Positions 27,796 to 36,899 of a stretch of 64,000 nt of DNA are shown in pieces (the first letter of the stretch is position 1; each line of letters starts with the position of its first letter). This DNA comes from Synechococcus sp. PCC 7336 (GTDB lineage Bacteria; Cyanobacteriota; Cyanobacteriia; Thermostichales; PCC-7336), in contig NZ_CM001776.1 of assembly GCF_000332275.1 (NCBI RefSeq), forward strand, positions 3,780,008 to 3,844,007, written 5' to 3'. Under the pieces are notes generated by a model. The model worked only from the letters and a program-made list of their open reading frames with translations. It ran no database searches and had not been told where the DNA came from. A program made the position numbers and the translations under genes.

Positions 27796-27960
27796 TGATA
27801 AAATTTTTTCGAGGCAACTGATGCGATCGCAGTGTAACTGCTGCCCGATTGCAGTCCCAGAGACATGGGGCTTTCTAATCCACCGCTCTCCTCCGCACTC
27901 ATCGGTCGATATCGTCAGGGCGATCGGATCTGCTATTCAGCCGAGGATTTCGGTAGAGAT

Positions 27961-29043
27961 ATGACATTCAGGCTGAAGTTCGAGATTCTCCTGCAACGCG
28001 CTCGCGAACAGCTAGATGGGGCTCAGCCGCTAGTCGAGAAGTTCTGGGGACTGGCATGGCAGGGGGTGCAGTGGGTTTACGAGTTGGTGCGTCAGGTGAC
28101 GAAACAGGCGATCGGCAACCAAATTTCATCCTCTGCCTCAGAAATGGCCTTCAACGGCATGCTGTCTCTATTTCCCATTCTCTTGCTGGTGGTGGCGGCG
28201 ATCGGTCGGTTAGCCACTTCTCGGCCAGTCCTGACCTTGATGGTAACAACCTTGCAGCAGGTGGTTCCCGGCGATGTCGCCAGTGTGCTCAATCGCGGGC
28301 TAGAGGAGCTCGCGGATGGGGCCGATCGGCAAGTATTCTCGATCGGTATTGTGACACTGCTGTGGGTGGCGTCAGCCTTTTTGGCTCCGGTCATTCGCGC
28401 CCTCAATAACTCCTATGGCGTGCCGCTGCATCGACGCCGCCCTTGGTGGCTGAATCGACTGCTGGCAGTGGGGATTTTCATCGGTACGATGGGTTTGTTA
28501 TTGAGCGCCTCATTTTTGGTCTTAATCGGGCGATCGGTCTTGGATTGGGGAGCCTCGCAGGCGGGCTGGAGTCAGCTATTAGTGGGTTGGGGGCAATTAA
28601 GCATTTGGCCGCTGTCGATGGGGAGTATTGTCTTGGCTCTGGCGTTCATCTATCGCTTGGGTCCGTCGCAGCAACCGGCACTTGCCCCCGTCTGGCCGGG
28701 GGCGATCGCAGGAGGAGCAATCTGGCTGGTGGTATCCTCCTTCTTTCGCATTTACGTGCGCAACTTCGGGCGTTACGAGGCCATTTACGGCAGTATTGGT
28801 GGCGCAATCGTTTTACTGCTGTGGCTCTACTTGAGTGCGTTCGGCATTTTATTGGGGGCGGAGGTGAATGCCGCCATTCACATCTTGCGGTTGCGCCACC
28901 GAGAGCAAAAGAGGCAAGCAGAGCAAACGGAACAGTCGCTCCTGCCAGCCGAGCGACCGAGGCTCTCTCTGCCATCGCACGGGGAATCTTCTCCTCCGCC
29001 GGCAGAGCCTCCTGCCCGATCGCCCGATCGCCCTCAAGCCTAA
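27961..29043 (+). CDS. YihY/BrkB family membrane protein
   Basis: A 360-residue inner-membrane protein with six hydrophobic helices and the family block SASEMAFNGMLSLFPILLLV near residue 58, then GALWGAIAGG-like and YGSIGGAIVLLLWLYLSAFGILLGAEVNA in the second half. The hydrophilic tail is Pro/Ser-rich. ATG 27961 gives the usual N-terminus; the frame opens 96 bases earlier without a ribosome site. Family members were once called ribonuclease BN, but this is disproved; their function is not established. trmL follows 33 bases later. Confidence 0.9.
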   Translation: MTFRLKFEILLQRAREQLDGAQPLVEKFWGLAWQGVQWVYELVRQVTKQAIGNQISSSASEMAFNGMLSLFPILLLVVAAIGRLATSRPVLTLMVTTLQQVVPGDVASVLNRGLEELADGADRQVFSIGIVTLLWVASAFLAPVIRALNNSYGVPLHRRRPWWLNRLLAVGIFIGTMGLLLSASFLVLIGRSVLDWGASQAGWSQLLVGWGQLSIWPLSMGSIVLALAFIYRLGPSQQPALAPVWPGAIAGGAIWLVVSSFFRIYVRNFGRYEAIYGSIGGAIVLLLWLYLSAFGILLGAEVNAAIHILRLRHREQKRQAEQTEQSLLPAERPRLSLPSHGESSPPPAEPPARSPDRPQA

Positions 29044-29076
29044 ATTGTTCTGACAGTCTCCCGAGGAGATCTAGCG

Positions 29077-29568
29077 GTGGTTCAGGTCGTCTTAGTCGCC
29101 CCAGAAATTCCCCCCAATACGGGCAATGTGGCCCGCACTTGTGCCGCCACGCAGACGCCGTTACATTTAATCGACCCGTTGGGATTTCAATTGAGCGATC
29201 GCCAGCTCAAGCGAGCCGGCTTAGATTATTGGCCTGCGGTCGATCTGCACCGCCACTCCTCTTGGGAGGCATTCCAGCAGGCAAAATCTGCCGGTCGCTG
29301 TTGGTGTTTCTCCGTTCGCGGCGATCGCAGCTATACGGATATTGCTTATACACCGGACGATTGGTTGGTGTTTGGCAGCGAAAGTCGCGGCTTGCCCGCC
29401 GAACTGTTAGCTCGCTATCCCACTGTACGCATTCCCCTCAGCGGCCCCGTCCGCAGCCTCAACCTAGGCAGCAGTGTGGCGATCGCCTTGTTCGAAGCCC
29501 TGCGCCAACAGCAACTGGAGTGTCGAGTAGACAGAAGCGGGTACAGTCGTGGAAGCAACATACAATAG
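29077..29568 (+). CDS. trmL: tRNA (cytidine/uridine-34 2'-O-)-methyltransferase
   Basis: A 163-residue SPOUT methyltransferase that methylates the ribose of the wobble base in tRNA-Leu. It begins VQVVLVAPEIPPNTGNVARTC, with LVFGSESRGLP near residue 110 and the knot segment RIPLSGPVRSLNLGSSVAIALFEALRQ near 130. Start GTG 29077 places the family N-terminus exactly. Co-directional with the YihY and YtxH genes. Confidence 0.95.
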   Translation: MVQVVLVAPEIPPNTGNVARTCAATQTPLHLIDPLGFQLSDRQLKRAGLDYWPAVDLHRHSSWEAFQQAKSAGRCWCFSVRGDRSYTDIAYTPDDWLVFGSESRGLPAELLARYPTVRIPLSGPVRSLNLGSSVAIALFEALRQQQLECRVDRSGYSRGSNIQ

Positions 29569-29612
29569 AAGCGAGCGATCGCAGATACGGGGCAAAGGAA
29601 GGAGCATTGGCT

Positions 29613-30011
29613 ATGGGAAATCGAGCGGGAGCCTTTCTCGGCGGTCTCGTGTTGGGAACGGCAGTGGGAACGGCAATTGGCCTGTTGGTGGCCCCCCGCA
29701 GCGGTCGGGACACCCGCCGCTTTCTCAAAAAAACGGCCCAAGCCCTGCCGGATGTGGCTCAAGACTTGAAAACCAGCGTGCAGTACCAAACTGAAAAGTT
29801 GCTCGATTCGGCCCAGCACAGTCTCGACGATACCTTCGATCGCCTTCAGGATGCGGTGGCGGTGGGTAAAGAAACCATGCTGCAAAAGCAAAAAGAACTC
29901 AAAAAACAGGCTTTATCCCTGGAGGACGACGCGCCATTTCAGCCCCAAATCGCTGCCGCTGAAGGCGATCGCGAGAGTGCCTCCCCATCTTCTCCGTCCG
30001 TTGCACCGTAG
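29613..30011 (+). CDS. YtxH domain protein
   Basis: A 132-residue protein with an N-terminal glycine-rich membrane helix (AGAFLGGLVLGTAVGTAIGLLVAPRSGRDTRR), the YtxH signature, followed by a long amphipathic helical region (LPDVAQDLKTSVQYQTEKLLDSAQHSLDDTFDRLQDAV) and a Ser/Pro tail. ATG 29613 is preceded at good spacing by AAGGAAGGAG. A DUF948 gene follows eleven bases later, a frequent pairing; such pairs are linked to envelope stress but have no proven activity. Confidence 0.88.
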   Translation: MGNRAGAFLGGLVLGTAVGTAIGLLVAPRSGRDTRRFLKKTAQALPDVAQDLKTSVQYQTEKLLDSAQHSLDDTFDRLQDAVAVGKETMLQKQKELKKQALSLEDDAPFQPQIAAAEGDRESASPSSPSVAP

Positions 30012-30022
30012 GGCCGAACGTC

Positions 30023-30472
30023 ATGAGCGATCCGGTATTTTGGTTGGGTCTGTCAGTCGGTCTGGTGGCTGCCGGCATATTAGCTATCTTTGTTGCTTTA
30101 GTCCCCGCCGCCAAAGAATTGGCCGAAGCTGCCCGCAGTGTCAAACAATTCTTCAACCTGCTGCAACGGGATCTGCCCCCTACCCTAGAGGCTCTGCGGC
30201 TGACCAGTTTGGAAGTGAGCGATATTGCCGACAGTGTGGACGATGGCGTGAAAAGTGCCGGTCGGATTGTCAAGCGCGTGGATGACGGTCTTGAGGGTAC
30301 TCGCACTCAGGCTCGCGATGCTGGGGTCGCAGCCCGCAGTGTGGTTGCAGGGGTGCGGGCGGGTTGGAAAGTCTTTCTGGAGGAACGCGATAGGGGAGAG
30401 CGAGCCCTGACGTCGCAAGACTCGCCAAGATCGAATTCCGACGCGGGCCCGCGTCAACTCGATCGCCCCTAG
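30023..30472 (+). CDS. DUF948 domain protein
   Basis: A 149-residue protein with one N-terminal membrane helix (LGLSVGLVAAGILAIFVALVPA) followed by a helical, chemotaxis-receptor-like region (LPPTLEALRLTSLEVSDIADSVDDGVKSAGRIVKRVDDGL), the DUF948 pattern. It is the last gene of the YihY-trmL-YtxH-DUF948 series. Anchored in the cytoplasmic membrane by inference. Confidence 0.85.
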   Translation: MSDPVFWLGLSVGLVAAGILAIFVALVPAAKELAEAARSVKQFFNLLQRDLPPTLEALRLTSLEVSDIADSVDDGVKSAGRIVKRVDDGLEGTRTQARDAGVAARSVVAGVRAGWKVFLEERDRGERALTSQDSPRSNSDAGPRQLDRP

Positions 30473-30493
30473 ATCGAACAATTGCATCCAGCC

Positions 30494-30832
30494 TCAATCT
30501 TCTACCGCCACAGCATCCACATCCACCACCGCTTGGTTGGGAGGCTTATCGGCTCCAGTTGGCTGCGGTCCAGTTGCCCCAGCAGGGGCAGCGGCATCCA
30601 TCTCCGCAGGCGGGGCAAACCAATGGCCCAACCAGATCTGTGCTAATTCGGAGAGGAGTAAGCCCAGCAATACCACATCGTCAATTTCTCCAACGCCGGG
30701 GAAAAACGACGGAATGATGTCGATGGGGCTAATCAAATAAATGAGGACGCCAGCCACCACCCACGAGCGAGTGGCGGGATTGCGCAATCCTTGACGAAAC
30801 CAGCGATAGAGGGGGGGAGGGGAGATGTTCAT
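30494..30832 (-). CDS. DUF1232 (YkvA-like) membrane protein
   Basis: The 112-residue product has the DUF1232 core: YRWFRQGLRNPATRSWVVAGVLIYLISPIDIIPSFFPGVGEIDDVVLLGLLLSEL, i.e. a short helix pair around the SPIDxIP motif. I chose ATG 30832 because family members start MNIxxPLY; a longer frame begins at 30895. The tail is Ala/Pro-rich and acidic. Function unknown. It converges on the DUF948 gene. Confidence 0.85.
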   Translation of the reverse strand: MNISPPPLYRWFRQGLRNPATRSWVVAGVLIYLISPIDIIPSFFPGVGEIDDVVLLGLLLSELAQIWLGHWFAPPAEMDAAAPAGATGPQPTGADKPPNQAVVDVDAVAVED

Positions 30833-30887
30833 GCCAGCCAATGGAACGAGGGGGCGATCGCAAATGCGATTCGAGATCCATTCTGGC

Positions 30888-30927
30888 AGCATCAAGCTCT
30901 AACAGCATCAAGCTCTAACAGCATCAA
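30888..30927 (+). repeat. 16-bp tandem repeat, 2.5 copies
   Basis: The unit AGCATCAAGCTCTAAC occurs at 30888-30903 and 30904-30919 and half again to 30927. It lies upstream of the DUF1232 gene and the ROK kinase gene in their divergent gap. Confidence 0.9.
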
Positions 30928-31004
30928 ACCGATTATCCGCGCTACGATCGCTGCGGGCAGGCTGGGGACGAGATTATCCGAGCTGGGCAGACAGAGGGAC
31001 TATT

Positions 31005-31943
31005 GTGGGCGATCGCGCTGAAGTTATTGCCATCGATGTGGGAGGTACCCATATCAAGGCGGGACGGTTTAATGTCGATGGTACTTGTTTAGCATGGCAA
31101 AAGCTGGAAACGGCACAGCCTGCTGCGCCGGAAGTAGTCATCGAGCAAATGGCCGAGATCGTCGCAGTTCTCGATCCCGATCGCAGGGCGGTCGCAGTTG
31201 GGATCGGCGTACCGGGACCGACAGATGTGGCAGGGCGCAAGGCCCTAGTGGCGATTAATTTACACGGCTGGACCGATGTGCCCCTCGCCGATCGCTTAGA
31301 ATCTCTGGTGGATCGACCCGTGAAGCTGGCCAATGACGCCAATTGTGCGGGACTGGGAGAGGCTTGGTTGGGGGCGGGGCGCAACAGTCGCCTCTTTATG
31401 CTGCTGACCCTGGGGACGGGCGTTGGCGGTGCCGTGGTGGTAGATGGTCAATTGTTTACAGGACCGCATGGGGCGGGGGGGGAATTGGGACTGATTGCAG
31501 TTCATCCCGATGGGCCAGAGTGCAACAGTGGCAATCGCGGCTCGCTAGAACAATATGTATCGGCAACGGCGATTCGGCGGCGGACGGGCATGGGAGGTCA
31601 CGAGTTGGATCGAAAAGCACGGGCTGGGGACGAGCAGGCGATCGCCCATTGGACAGAGATCGGCAAAGATCTGGGTATCGGTCTGAGCAGTCTGATTTAC
31701 GTTTTGACCCCCGAGGTGATTGCGATTGGAGGGGGGATCTCGAAGTGCGCGGATTTGTTTTTGCCAGCGGCGATCGCCGAAATCGAGCGGCGCGTCTTGC
31801 CCAGCTCGCGCGTCAATCTCAAAGTCGTGCCTGCCCAGTTGGGGAATCGAGCGGGCTGTGTAGGAGCAGCGAGGTTGGCGTTCGATCTGTGGAACCCACA
31901 GTCAGCGGGCTTGGCTGGCGCAAAAATATTTTCTGGTATTTAG
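31005..31943 (+). CDS. ROK-family sugar kinase, probable glucokinase
   Basis: A 312-residue ROK kinase. The N-terminal phosphate loop is VIAIDVGGTHIKAGRF, the catalytic region is VKLANDANCAGLGEAW near residue 106 (Asp as base), and TLGTGVGGAVVVDGQLFTG follows. The ROK zinc motif is reduced: after GELGLIAVHPDGPECNSGNRGSLEQ only one of the usual cysteines remains. The closest role in cyanobacteria is glucokinase, phosphorylating glucose from glycogen or sucrose turnover, but the substrate is inferred. The start is GTG 31005. Confidence 0.88.
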   Translation: MGDRAEVIAIDVGGTHIKAGRFNVDGTCLAWQKLETAQPAAPEVVIEQMAEIVAVLDPDRRAVAVGIGVPGPTDVAGRKALVAINLHGWTDVPLADRLESLVDRPVKLANDANCAGLGEAWLGAGRNSRLFMLLTLGTGVGGAVVVDGQLFTGPHGAGGELGLIAVHPDGPECNSGNRGSLEQYVSATAIRRRTGMGGHELDRKARAGDEQAIAHWTEIGKDLGIGLSSLIYVLTPEVIAIGGGISKCADLFLPAAIAEIERRVLPSSRVNLKVVPAQLGNRAGCVGAARLAFDLWNPQSAGLAGAKIFSGI

Positions 31944-32026
31944 CCCAGGCCCTTATGCAAAAGGGAATTCACGCATTTAGGTTACAAATTGATTGTTGGG
32001 AGCTAACAGACAGTACGAGGTAGAAC

Positions 32027-32392
32027 ATGGATCTCAATTTAACGAACAAATTGGCGCTGGTCACCGGAAGTACGGCTGGTATCGGACAAGCAATTGCCAC
32101 AACACTTGCTCGGGAAGGTACCGCCATCACAGTAAACAGCGTACTTCCGGGTCCAACGAAGTCTCGTGGAATTGTCGACTTTGTTGGCGCTCTTGCGGGC
32201 GAAGAGGGGAAATCGTTTGAAGAGTATGAGAAGGTATTTTTTGATGAGGTGCGTCCGACATCGCTTATACAGCGCTTTGCTACACCAGAGGAGGTAGCTT
32301 CACTGGTCACTTACATCGCTAGCCCACTCGCATCAGCAACAACTGGTGCGGTCTTGCGTGTGGATGGTGGTGTCGTGAAAAGTGCGTTTTGA
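32027..32392 (+). pseudogene. Short-chain dehydrogenase with central deletion
   Basis: The first 33 residues are the NAD(P)-binding start of an SDR enzyme (LALVTGSTAGIGQAIATTLAREG). The sequence then jumps directly to TAITVNSVLPGPTKSRG, which normally lies some 140 residues later, and continues to a normal C-terminus (GAVLRVDGGVVKSAF). The cofactor-binding NAG motif and the catalytic Ser-Tyr-Lys are therefore missing, while the reading frame is intact. A ribosome-site-like GAGGTAG precedes ATG 32027. It is most likely a non-functional deletion derivative, though a stable 121-residue product is possible. Confidence 0.85.
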
Positions 32393-32491
32393 TGGTTTTA
32401 TGTCGCCCTACAAGGCACCGCAGCGGACAGCTCGCTTCACTCCGCTGTATTGAGCTCAAGCGTCAGTCGGATGGCACGTAAAGGAGTCGCT

Positions 32492-32947
32492 ATGCAGGCA
32501 AGCCGTATCAATCTGGGAAAGACCGCACCGGAGTTATATCAGACCGTCGTTCAGCTCGATCGCCTTGCAAGCGATCTCGTAGCATCTGCGGGAGTCTCTG
32601 AAGGTTTATCACATCTACTGCGCCTCCGCGCATCTCAGCTGAATCAGTGCGCTTATTGCATCAGACTACACACACGGGACGCTTTGTCCAGTGGCGAGAG
32701 CTACGACCGCATCAGTTTATTGCCAGCATGGCGCGAATCACAGTACTTCAGTGATAAGGAGCGCGCTTCGCTGGCACTCATCGAGGCGGTGACCTCGATC
32801 GGAGAAGGTCAAGTTCCCGAATCCATCTACGCCGATGCTTCCGCAGTGCTTTCAGATGAAGAAATCTCAGCAGTTGAATGGCTTGGAGTTGTTATCAATG
32901 CTTGGAATCGGATTGCCATTCCCAGTCGATATCTTGTCAAACCTTAA
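32492..32947 (+). CDS. AhpD-like carboxymuconolactone decarboxylase family protein
   Basis: A 151-residue all-helical protein of the AhpD/CMD superfamily. The redox site is CAYCIRLHTRDA (CxxC plus His) near residue 52, and EAVTSIGEGQVPE follows. Members act as peroxidase-linked disulfide reductases or as decarboxylases. ATG 32492 has AAGGAG at good spacing. It lies after the broken SDR gene; the two may have come together as a transferred unit, since such oxidoreductase/CMD pairs are common, but this is inference. Confidence 0.88.
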   Translation: MQASRINLGKTAPELYQTVVQLDRLASDLVASAGVSEGLSHLLRLRASQLNQCAYCIRLHTRDALSSGESYDRISLLPAWRESQYFSDKERASLALIEAVTSIGEGQVPESIYADASAVLSDEEISAVEWLGVVINAWNRIAIPSRYLVKP

Positions 32948-33045
32948 CCATAATCGACTAACAGAAGTGTGGGCTGACTTTCTAATGTCAGAGAGTACAC
33001 GGGCCTGATTGTCGAAAGGGTCTTCTCTAATCGACAGCAGGCCAT

Positions 33046-33089
33046 AAAAATGTGCTGGAGAAGTCGGTCAACCTTGCTTCTCCAGCACA
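33046..33089 (-). terminator. Intrinsic terminator of the rbc operon
   Basis: A perfect 13-bp stem (TGTGCTGGAGAAG at 33051-33063 with CTTCTCCAGCACA at 33077-33089) is followed on the minus strand by five T residues (33050-33046). It lies about 80 bases after the rbcS stop, in the direction of rbc transcription. Confidence 0.9.
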
Positions 33090-33169
33090 TCTGAGGGCTT
33101 GCGAGTCTAGCACTCGCGAGGGCGATCGCCGATCGCCGCTCCGAAATTCGTTCGAGCAGCCCGTCGGTT

Positions 33170-33499
33170 TTAGAAACCAGAGGGCTTGTTCACAATAAAG
33201 CTAGCCACTTGACACTGCTTGATGTTGTCGAACGCCACAACGCGGATGAAGCAGTTGCGGTACTCGTTGCGGCAGTTGTTGACTTCCTGCAGAACTTCGC
33301 GGGTGGAGCTAGCGCCGAACAAGGGCAGCTTCCACAGAGTCCAGAAGTAGGTGGCGGGGTCGGCAACTTCGTCAAATTCAATCGCAGGGATGAACCCTTG
33401 GTCTAGGTAGTAAGCAATTTGACGCTCGATCTGAGCATCGCTCAGAGGAGGCAGGTAAGACATCGTCTCGTAGCGACGCTCTTTAGGCAGAGTTTGCAT
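33170..33499 (-). CDS. rbcS: RuBisCO small subunit
   Basis: A 109-residue form I small subunit. It starts [36 protein letters not shown] and carries the [21 protein letters not shown] core and the [17 protein letters not shown] strand. It packs with eight large subunits to form L8S8 in the carboxysome. Third gene of rbcL-rbcX-rbcS on the minus strand; AAGGA precedes the start and a strong terminator follows. Confidence 0.98.
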   Translation of the reverse strand: MQTLPKERRYETMSYLPPLSDAQIERQIAYYLDQGFIPAIEFDEVADPATYFWTLWKLPLFGASSTREVLQEVNNCRNEYRNCFIRVVAFDNIKQCQVASFIVNKPSGF

Positions 33500-33557
33500 G
33501 GTTTAGATCCTTAGTAATGAAAAGGGCCGTCTTCAGAAGATTGTGGTGCTGCGGGCA

Positions 33558-34031
33558 TTAGTCGCCGTCAGCTTCGGGGCTGGTGGGGTCGGTTGGGCCG
33601 TCTGCTGGGGAAGAGGTCTCCAAGCCAGACTGGAGTTCTGGTTCCGGTTGAGCTGGGACGCGCTCTTCCTCGTGTGCCACCTCATCGACAGGCTGCACTT
33701 GTGTCATGCGTTCGAGCAAGCGGCGGCGACGGTCCATATTGGCCTGCTGAATGCCGAGGCTTACCATTTCGGGCAAGAATTCGACAATTTCATCCGCCAA
33801 ATGCTGTCGCACTGTCATAATGCGCAGAGCAATTTCGCGGTCTTCGGCCACGAGTTCCTCCAAATAGGCTTCGCCGTCTTGCAGCTTGCCTTGGGAAGAA
33901 AACTGGCCGAGCCATACCGCCTTGACGGGATGGACCTCGCGCAGTTGCTCTCGAACCGTCCGCATTGCTTGATAGGTCAGATAGCTGATGATAACTTCGG
34001 CTGTCTTTTTCGCGATGTGTTTGCGATCCAT
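33558..34031 (-). CDS. rbcX: RuBisCO assembly chaperone RbcX
   Basis: A 157-residue RbcX. The conserved helical core (DRKHIAKKTAEVIISYLTYQAMRTVREQLREV, then LASQGK-like GQFSSQGKLQDGEAYLEELVAEDREIALRIMTVRQHLA) forms the groove that binds the C-terminal peptide of RbcL. The C-terminal ~35 residues are acidic and Pro-rich and variable between species. Located between rbcL and rbcS as in many form IB operons. Confidence 0.97.
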   Translation of the reverse strand: MDRKHIAKKTAEVIISYLTYQAMRTVREQLREVHPVKAVWLGQFSSQGKLQDGEAYLEELVAEDREIALRIMTVRQHLADEIVEFLPEMVSLGIQQANMDRRRRLLERMTQVQPVDEVAHEEERVPAQPEPELQSGLETSSPADGPTDPTSPEADGD

Positions 34032-34137
34032 CGGTCAATGCGGTCGCTTCTACGCCGCAGTGGAAAAGCAGAAAGCCCCCCTCCGAACCTGGTTGCGGGC
34101 CGAGAAAAACCTCGGTCGCCGCGCGCTGGCATTGGCT

Positions 34138-35568
34138 TTACAGCTTGTCCATCGTCTCGAATTCGAACTTGATTTCTTTCCACAGCTCGCAGGCAGCGGC
34201 CAGTTCGGGAGACCACTTAGCCGCTTCGCGGATGATGTCGCCGCCCTCGCGCATGAGGTCGCGACCTTCGTTACGAGCTTGGACGCAAGCTTCTAGAGCA
34301 ACACGGTTGGCGGTTGCACCAGGAGCGTTACCCCAGGGGTGACCCAAGGTCCCGCCACCAAATTGCAGTACGGAGTCATCGCCAAAGATGTCAACCAGCG
34401 CAGGCATGTGCCAGACGTGGATACCGCCGGAAGCAACAGCCATCACACCACCCATAGATACCCAGTCTTGGGTGAAGTAAATGCCACGGGAGAGGTCGCG
34501 CTCGACGTAGTCTTCGCGCAGCAGGTCGATGAAGCCCAAGGTGGATTCGCGATCGCCTTCTAACTTACCCACAACCGTACCGGTGTGGATGTGGTCGCCA
34601 CCAGACATGCGCAAGCACTTAGCCAGAACGCGGAAGTGCATACCGTGGTTGCGTTGGCGATCGACGACCGCGTGCATGGCGCGGTGGATGTGCAGCAACA
34701 GGCCGTTATCTCGGCACCAGTGGGACAGGGTGGTATTAGCGGTGAAACCTGCGGTCAGGAAGTCATGCATGATGATGGGCATCTCGAGTTCTTTCGCGAA
34801 CTCGGCCCGCTTTAGCATTTCTTCGCAGGTGCTGGCGGTACAGTTCAGGTAGTGACCCTTGATTTCACCCGTCTCAGCCTGTGCCTTGTGAATGGCATCC
34901 GCAACGAACAAGAAGCGATCGCGCCAGCGCTGGAAGGGCTGAGAGTTGATGTTTTCGTCGTCTTTGGTGAAGTCGAGACCGCCGCGCAAGCACTCGTAGA
35001 CTGCGCGACCGTAGTTCTTCGCGGACAGACCCAACTTGGGCTTAATGGTGCAACCCAGCAAGGGACGACCGTACTTGTTAATCTTGTCCCGCTCGACGGT
35101 GATGCCGTGGGGGGGACCTTGGAAGGTCTTCAGGTAGGCAACGGGAATGCGCAAGTCTTCCAGACGGAGAGCGCGCAGTGCCTTAAAGCCGAATACGTTA
35201 CCAACAATAGAGGTGAGCATGTTGGTGACGGAGCCCTCTTCAAACAGGTCGAGGGGATAAGCGATGTAGCAAATGAATTGATTGTCTTCGCCGGGAACGG
35301 GCTCGATGTCGTAGCAGCGGCCCTTGTAGCGGTCTAGGTCCGTCAGCAGGTCGGTCCACACAGTGGTCCAAGTACCAGTTGAAGATTCAGCCGCCACAGC
35401 TGCGCCAGCCTCTTCAATCGGTACACCCGGCTGGGGGCTCACGCGAAATGCCGCCAGAATGTCGGTATCCTTCGGCGTGTAATCGGGGGTGTAGTAGGTG
35501 AGTTTGTAGTCCTTAACGCCGGACTCAAAACCTGCTTTCGTCTGAGTTCTAGTTTGTGAATAAGACAC
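34138..35568 (-). CDS. rbcL: RuBisCO large subunit, form IB
   Basis: The 476-residue large subunit fixes CO2 onto ribulose bisphosphate. Lys175-type catalytic residue lies in TIKPKLG near residue 175, the carbamylated lysine in [11 protein letters not shown] at 202, and loop 6 with GTVVGKLEG near 334. The residue pattern is form IB (cyanobacteria and green plants). The start is GTG 35568, preceded by AGGAAG; the N-terminus [13 protein letters not shown] fits. First gene of rbcL-rbcX-rbcS. Confidence 0.99.
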   Translation of the reverse strand: MSYSQTRTQTKAGFESGVKDYKLTYYTPDYTPKDTDILAAFRVSPQPGVPIEEAGAAVAAESSTGTWTTVWTDLLTDLDRYKGRCYDIEPVPGEDNQFICYIAYPLDLFEEGSVTNMLTSIVGNVFGFKALRALRLEDLRIPVAYLKTFQGPPHGITVERDKINKYGRPLLGCTIKPKLGLSAKNYGRAVYECLRGGLDFTKDDENINSQPFQRWRDRFLFVADAIHKAQAETGEIKGHYLNCTASTCEEMLKRAEFAKELEMPIIMHDFLTAGFTANTTLSHWCRDNGLLLHIHRAMHAVVDRQRNHGMHFRVLAKCLRMSGGDHIHTGTVVGKLEGDRESTLGFIDLLREDYVERDLSRGIYFTQDWVSMGGVMAVASGGIHVWHMPALVDIFGDDSVLQFGGGTLGHPWGNAPGATANRVALEACVQARNEGRDLMREGGDIIREAAKWSPELAAACELWKEIKFEFETMDKL

Positions 35569-36249
35569 GTCTTACTTCCTCGTAAGCCACTCAATACTGC
35601 GAAGCTGCAAAACCTGGGATCGGGCAGTCAGACTGCCAATCCAGGCACAACTTTTCAACATGTCGAGCAATGCAAAAGTAATCTTAACTCTCGAGGGAGC
35701 GTTTACTTCTATTTCGCTCATCTGCGGGAAATGATTGCGCGTAACGATATGTTTCGCGAATGGGCGATCCCTTGACTCGAAGCGGAATTCGCTCGAAGTG
35801 CAATCCTATCTTGACTAACACTTCTTCGGCCACTCAAAAGCTATCACTCTTCGAAATTAAGCAAATGTTATTTTATTTATACAATTGATTAATCTTGCTT
35901 AAGGTTTGCCGTCGGCTCTGATAGCGCAATCGGTCCAAAGCTCCGGGACGACTGCCTGTCAAGGATTTGGGTGAGTTAGGCTTTAGCCCGAGAGAGAGGG
36001 GCGATCGGCCGTTGCATCCTCCAGCAACGATACAAACCGTCACAGAAAGGGGGCAGAGCAGATGGGGATCGCGATAACAATTTTACTCGGTAGCTTGGGT
36101 TGACAGCAGGTAAAAGGCGATCGGAGATCGGCCACCCTCCTCAAATGGCACAGCGAGCCGAAGATGCGATCGCGAGATGAAAGCTGGCTATCCCGTGCAT
36201 CCTGTGCTCTTGCAAGATATCCAGATGAACTCGATTCGAGCCCACACTG
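35569..36249. promoter_or_regulatory. Long upstream region of rbcL with inverted repeat
   Basis: About 680 bases without a credible gene lie between rbcL and the tandem repeat. The AT-rich part at 35850-35905 contains the inverted repeat TTAAGCAA (35857-35864) / TTGCTTAA (35895-35902), with several TTA-N-TAA words between. It resembles LysR-type (CbbR/NdhR-like) targets and lies about 290-330 bases upstream of rbcL, consistent with the long leaders of cyanobacterial rbc operons. Regulator identity is inferred; the rest of the region shows nothing I can name. Confidence 0.35.
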
Positions 36250-36345
36250 TATCAAACACCGAAAATATCAAACACCGAAAATATCAAACACCGAAAATAT
36301 CAAACACCGAAAATATCAAACACCGAAAATATCAAACACCGAAAA
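36250..36345 (+). repeat. Six perfect 16-bp tandem repeats
   Basis: The unit TATCAAACACCGAAAA is repeated six times without mismatch from 36250 to 36345, ending four bases before the ATG of the DUF3288 gene. There are no spacers, so this is not a CRISPR. In the upstream-extended frame the 16-bp unit cycles through all three codon phases. Confidence 0.98.
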
Positions 36346-36349
36346 TACG

Positions 36350-36628
36350 ATGACCGACCAAAGACACCCTCAATACAAAGCCGATCGCGATTTACTGACT
36401 TCGATCTTGAAAGACGGTACCCCCTCTGATTTCAACTTGGCCGAAGTGGCGCGCCTGCGGATTCGCTATGACGGCTTTCCCGGTGCCCGCGACATTCAAG
36501 TAGACCTCGATGGTATCCTCCAGACTTGGAACCTAAGCGAGACAGACCTATTTGCGAAAACGCGGGCAATTCATCAAGAGCAAACGGTGTACCGGGAACG
36601 GTTTAGCAAGCGGGATGACTGGGCCTAG
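36350..36628 (+). CDS. DUF3288 family protein
   Basis: A 92-residue cyanobacterial protein of the DUF3288 family: HPQYKADRDLLTSILKDGTPSDFNLAEVARLRIRYDGFPGARDIQVDLDGILQTWNL is the conserved body. It is soluble and mostly helical. ATG 36350 lies immediately after the 16-bp tandem array, leaving no Shine-Dalgarno sequence; a frame extending upstream through the repeats exists but gives a repeat-encoded leader absent from the family. Function unknown. Confidence 0.85.
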   Translation: MTDQRHPQYKADRDLLTSILKDGTPSDFNLAEVARLRIRYDGFPGARDIQVDLDGILQTWNLSETDLFAKTRAIHQEQTVYRERFSKRDDWA

Positions 36629-36899
36629 CGATCGCCTTGCACGGACAACATACAGGCCCAGAATTCACACAAACTGACTCGGCAAGGTTGCTTAAAGGAC
36701 GTCGGACTGTGCCAAACACGCACTTCAAGCTGCGGTTTAGCGCAGTTATTGCCAGATAGGCATAAAAGCTTATTCCAAATAAATCCTTACGCCCTATGGA
36801 TTGTGGCGATTTCATCCGTTCGCCCTCTACCTTTAGGCTGATGTACCTATTCCTTCTGCTTAGGCATTATAGCGATCCCGAAGAAAACATTGCGAATTT

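Noticed and set aside
36250-36345. CRISPR array
   Set aside because: The repeats are directly adjacent with no spacers, and there are no cas genes.
36164-36352. Upstream extension of the DUF3288 gene through the 16-bp repeats
   Set aside because: The repeat-encoded leader is low complexity and absent from the family; the internal ATG gives the normal protein.
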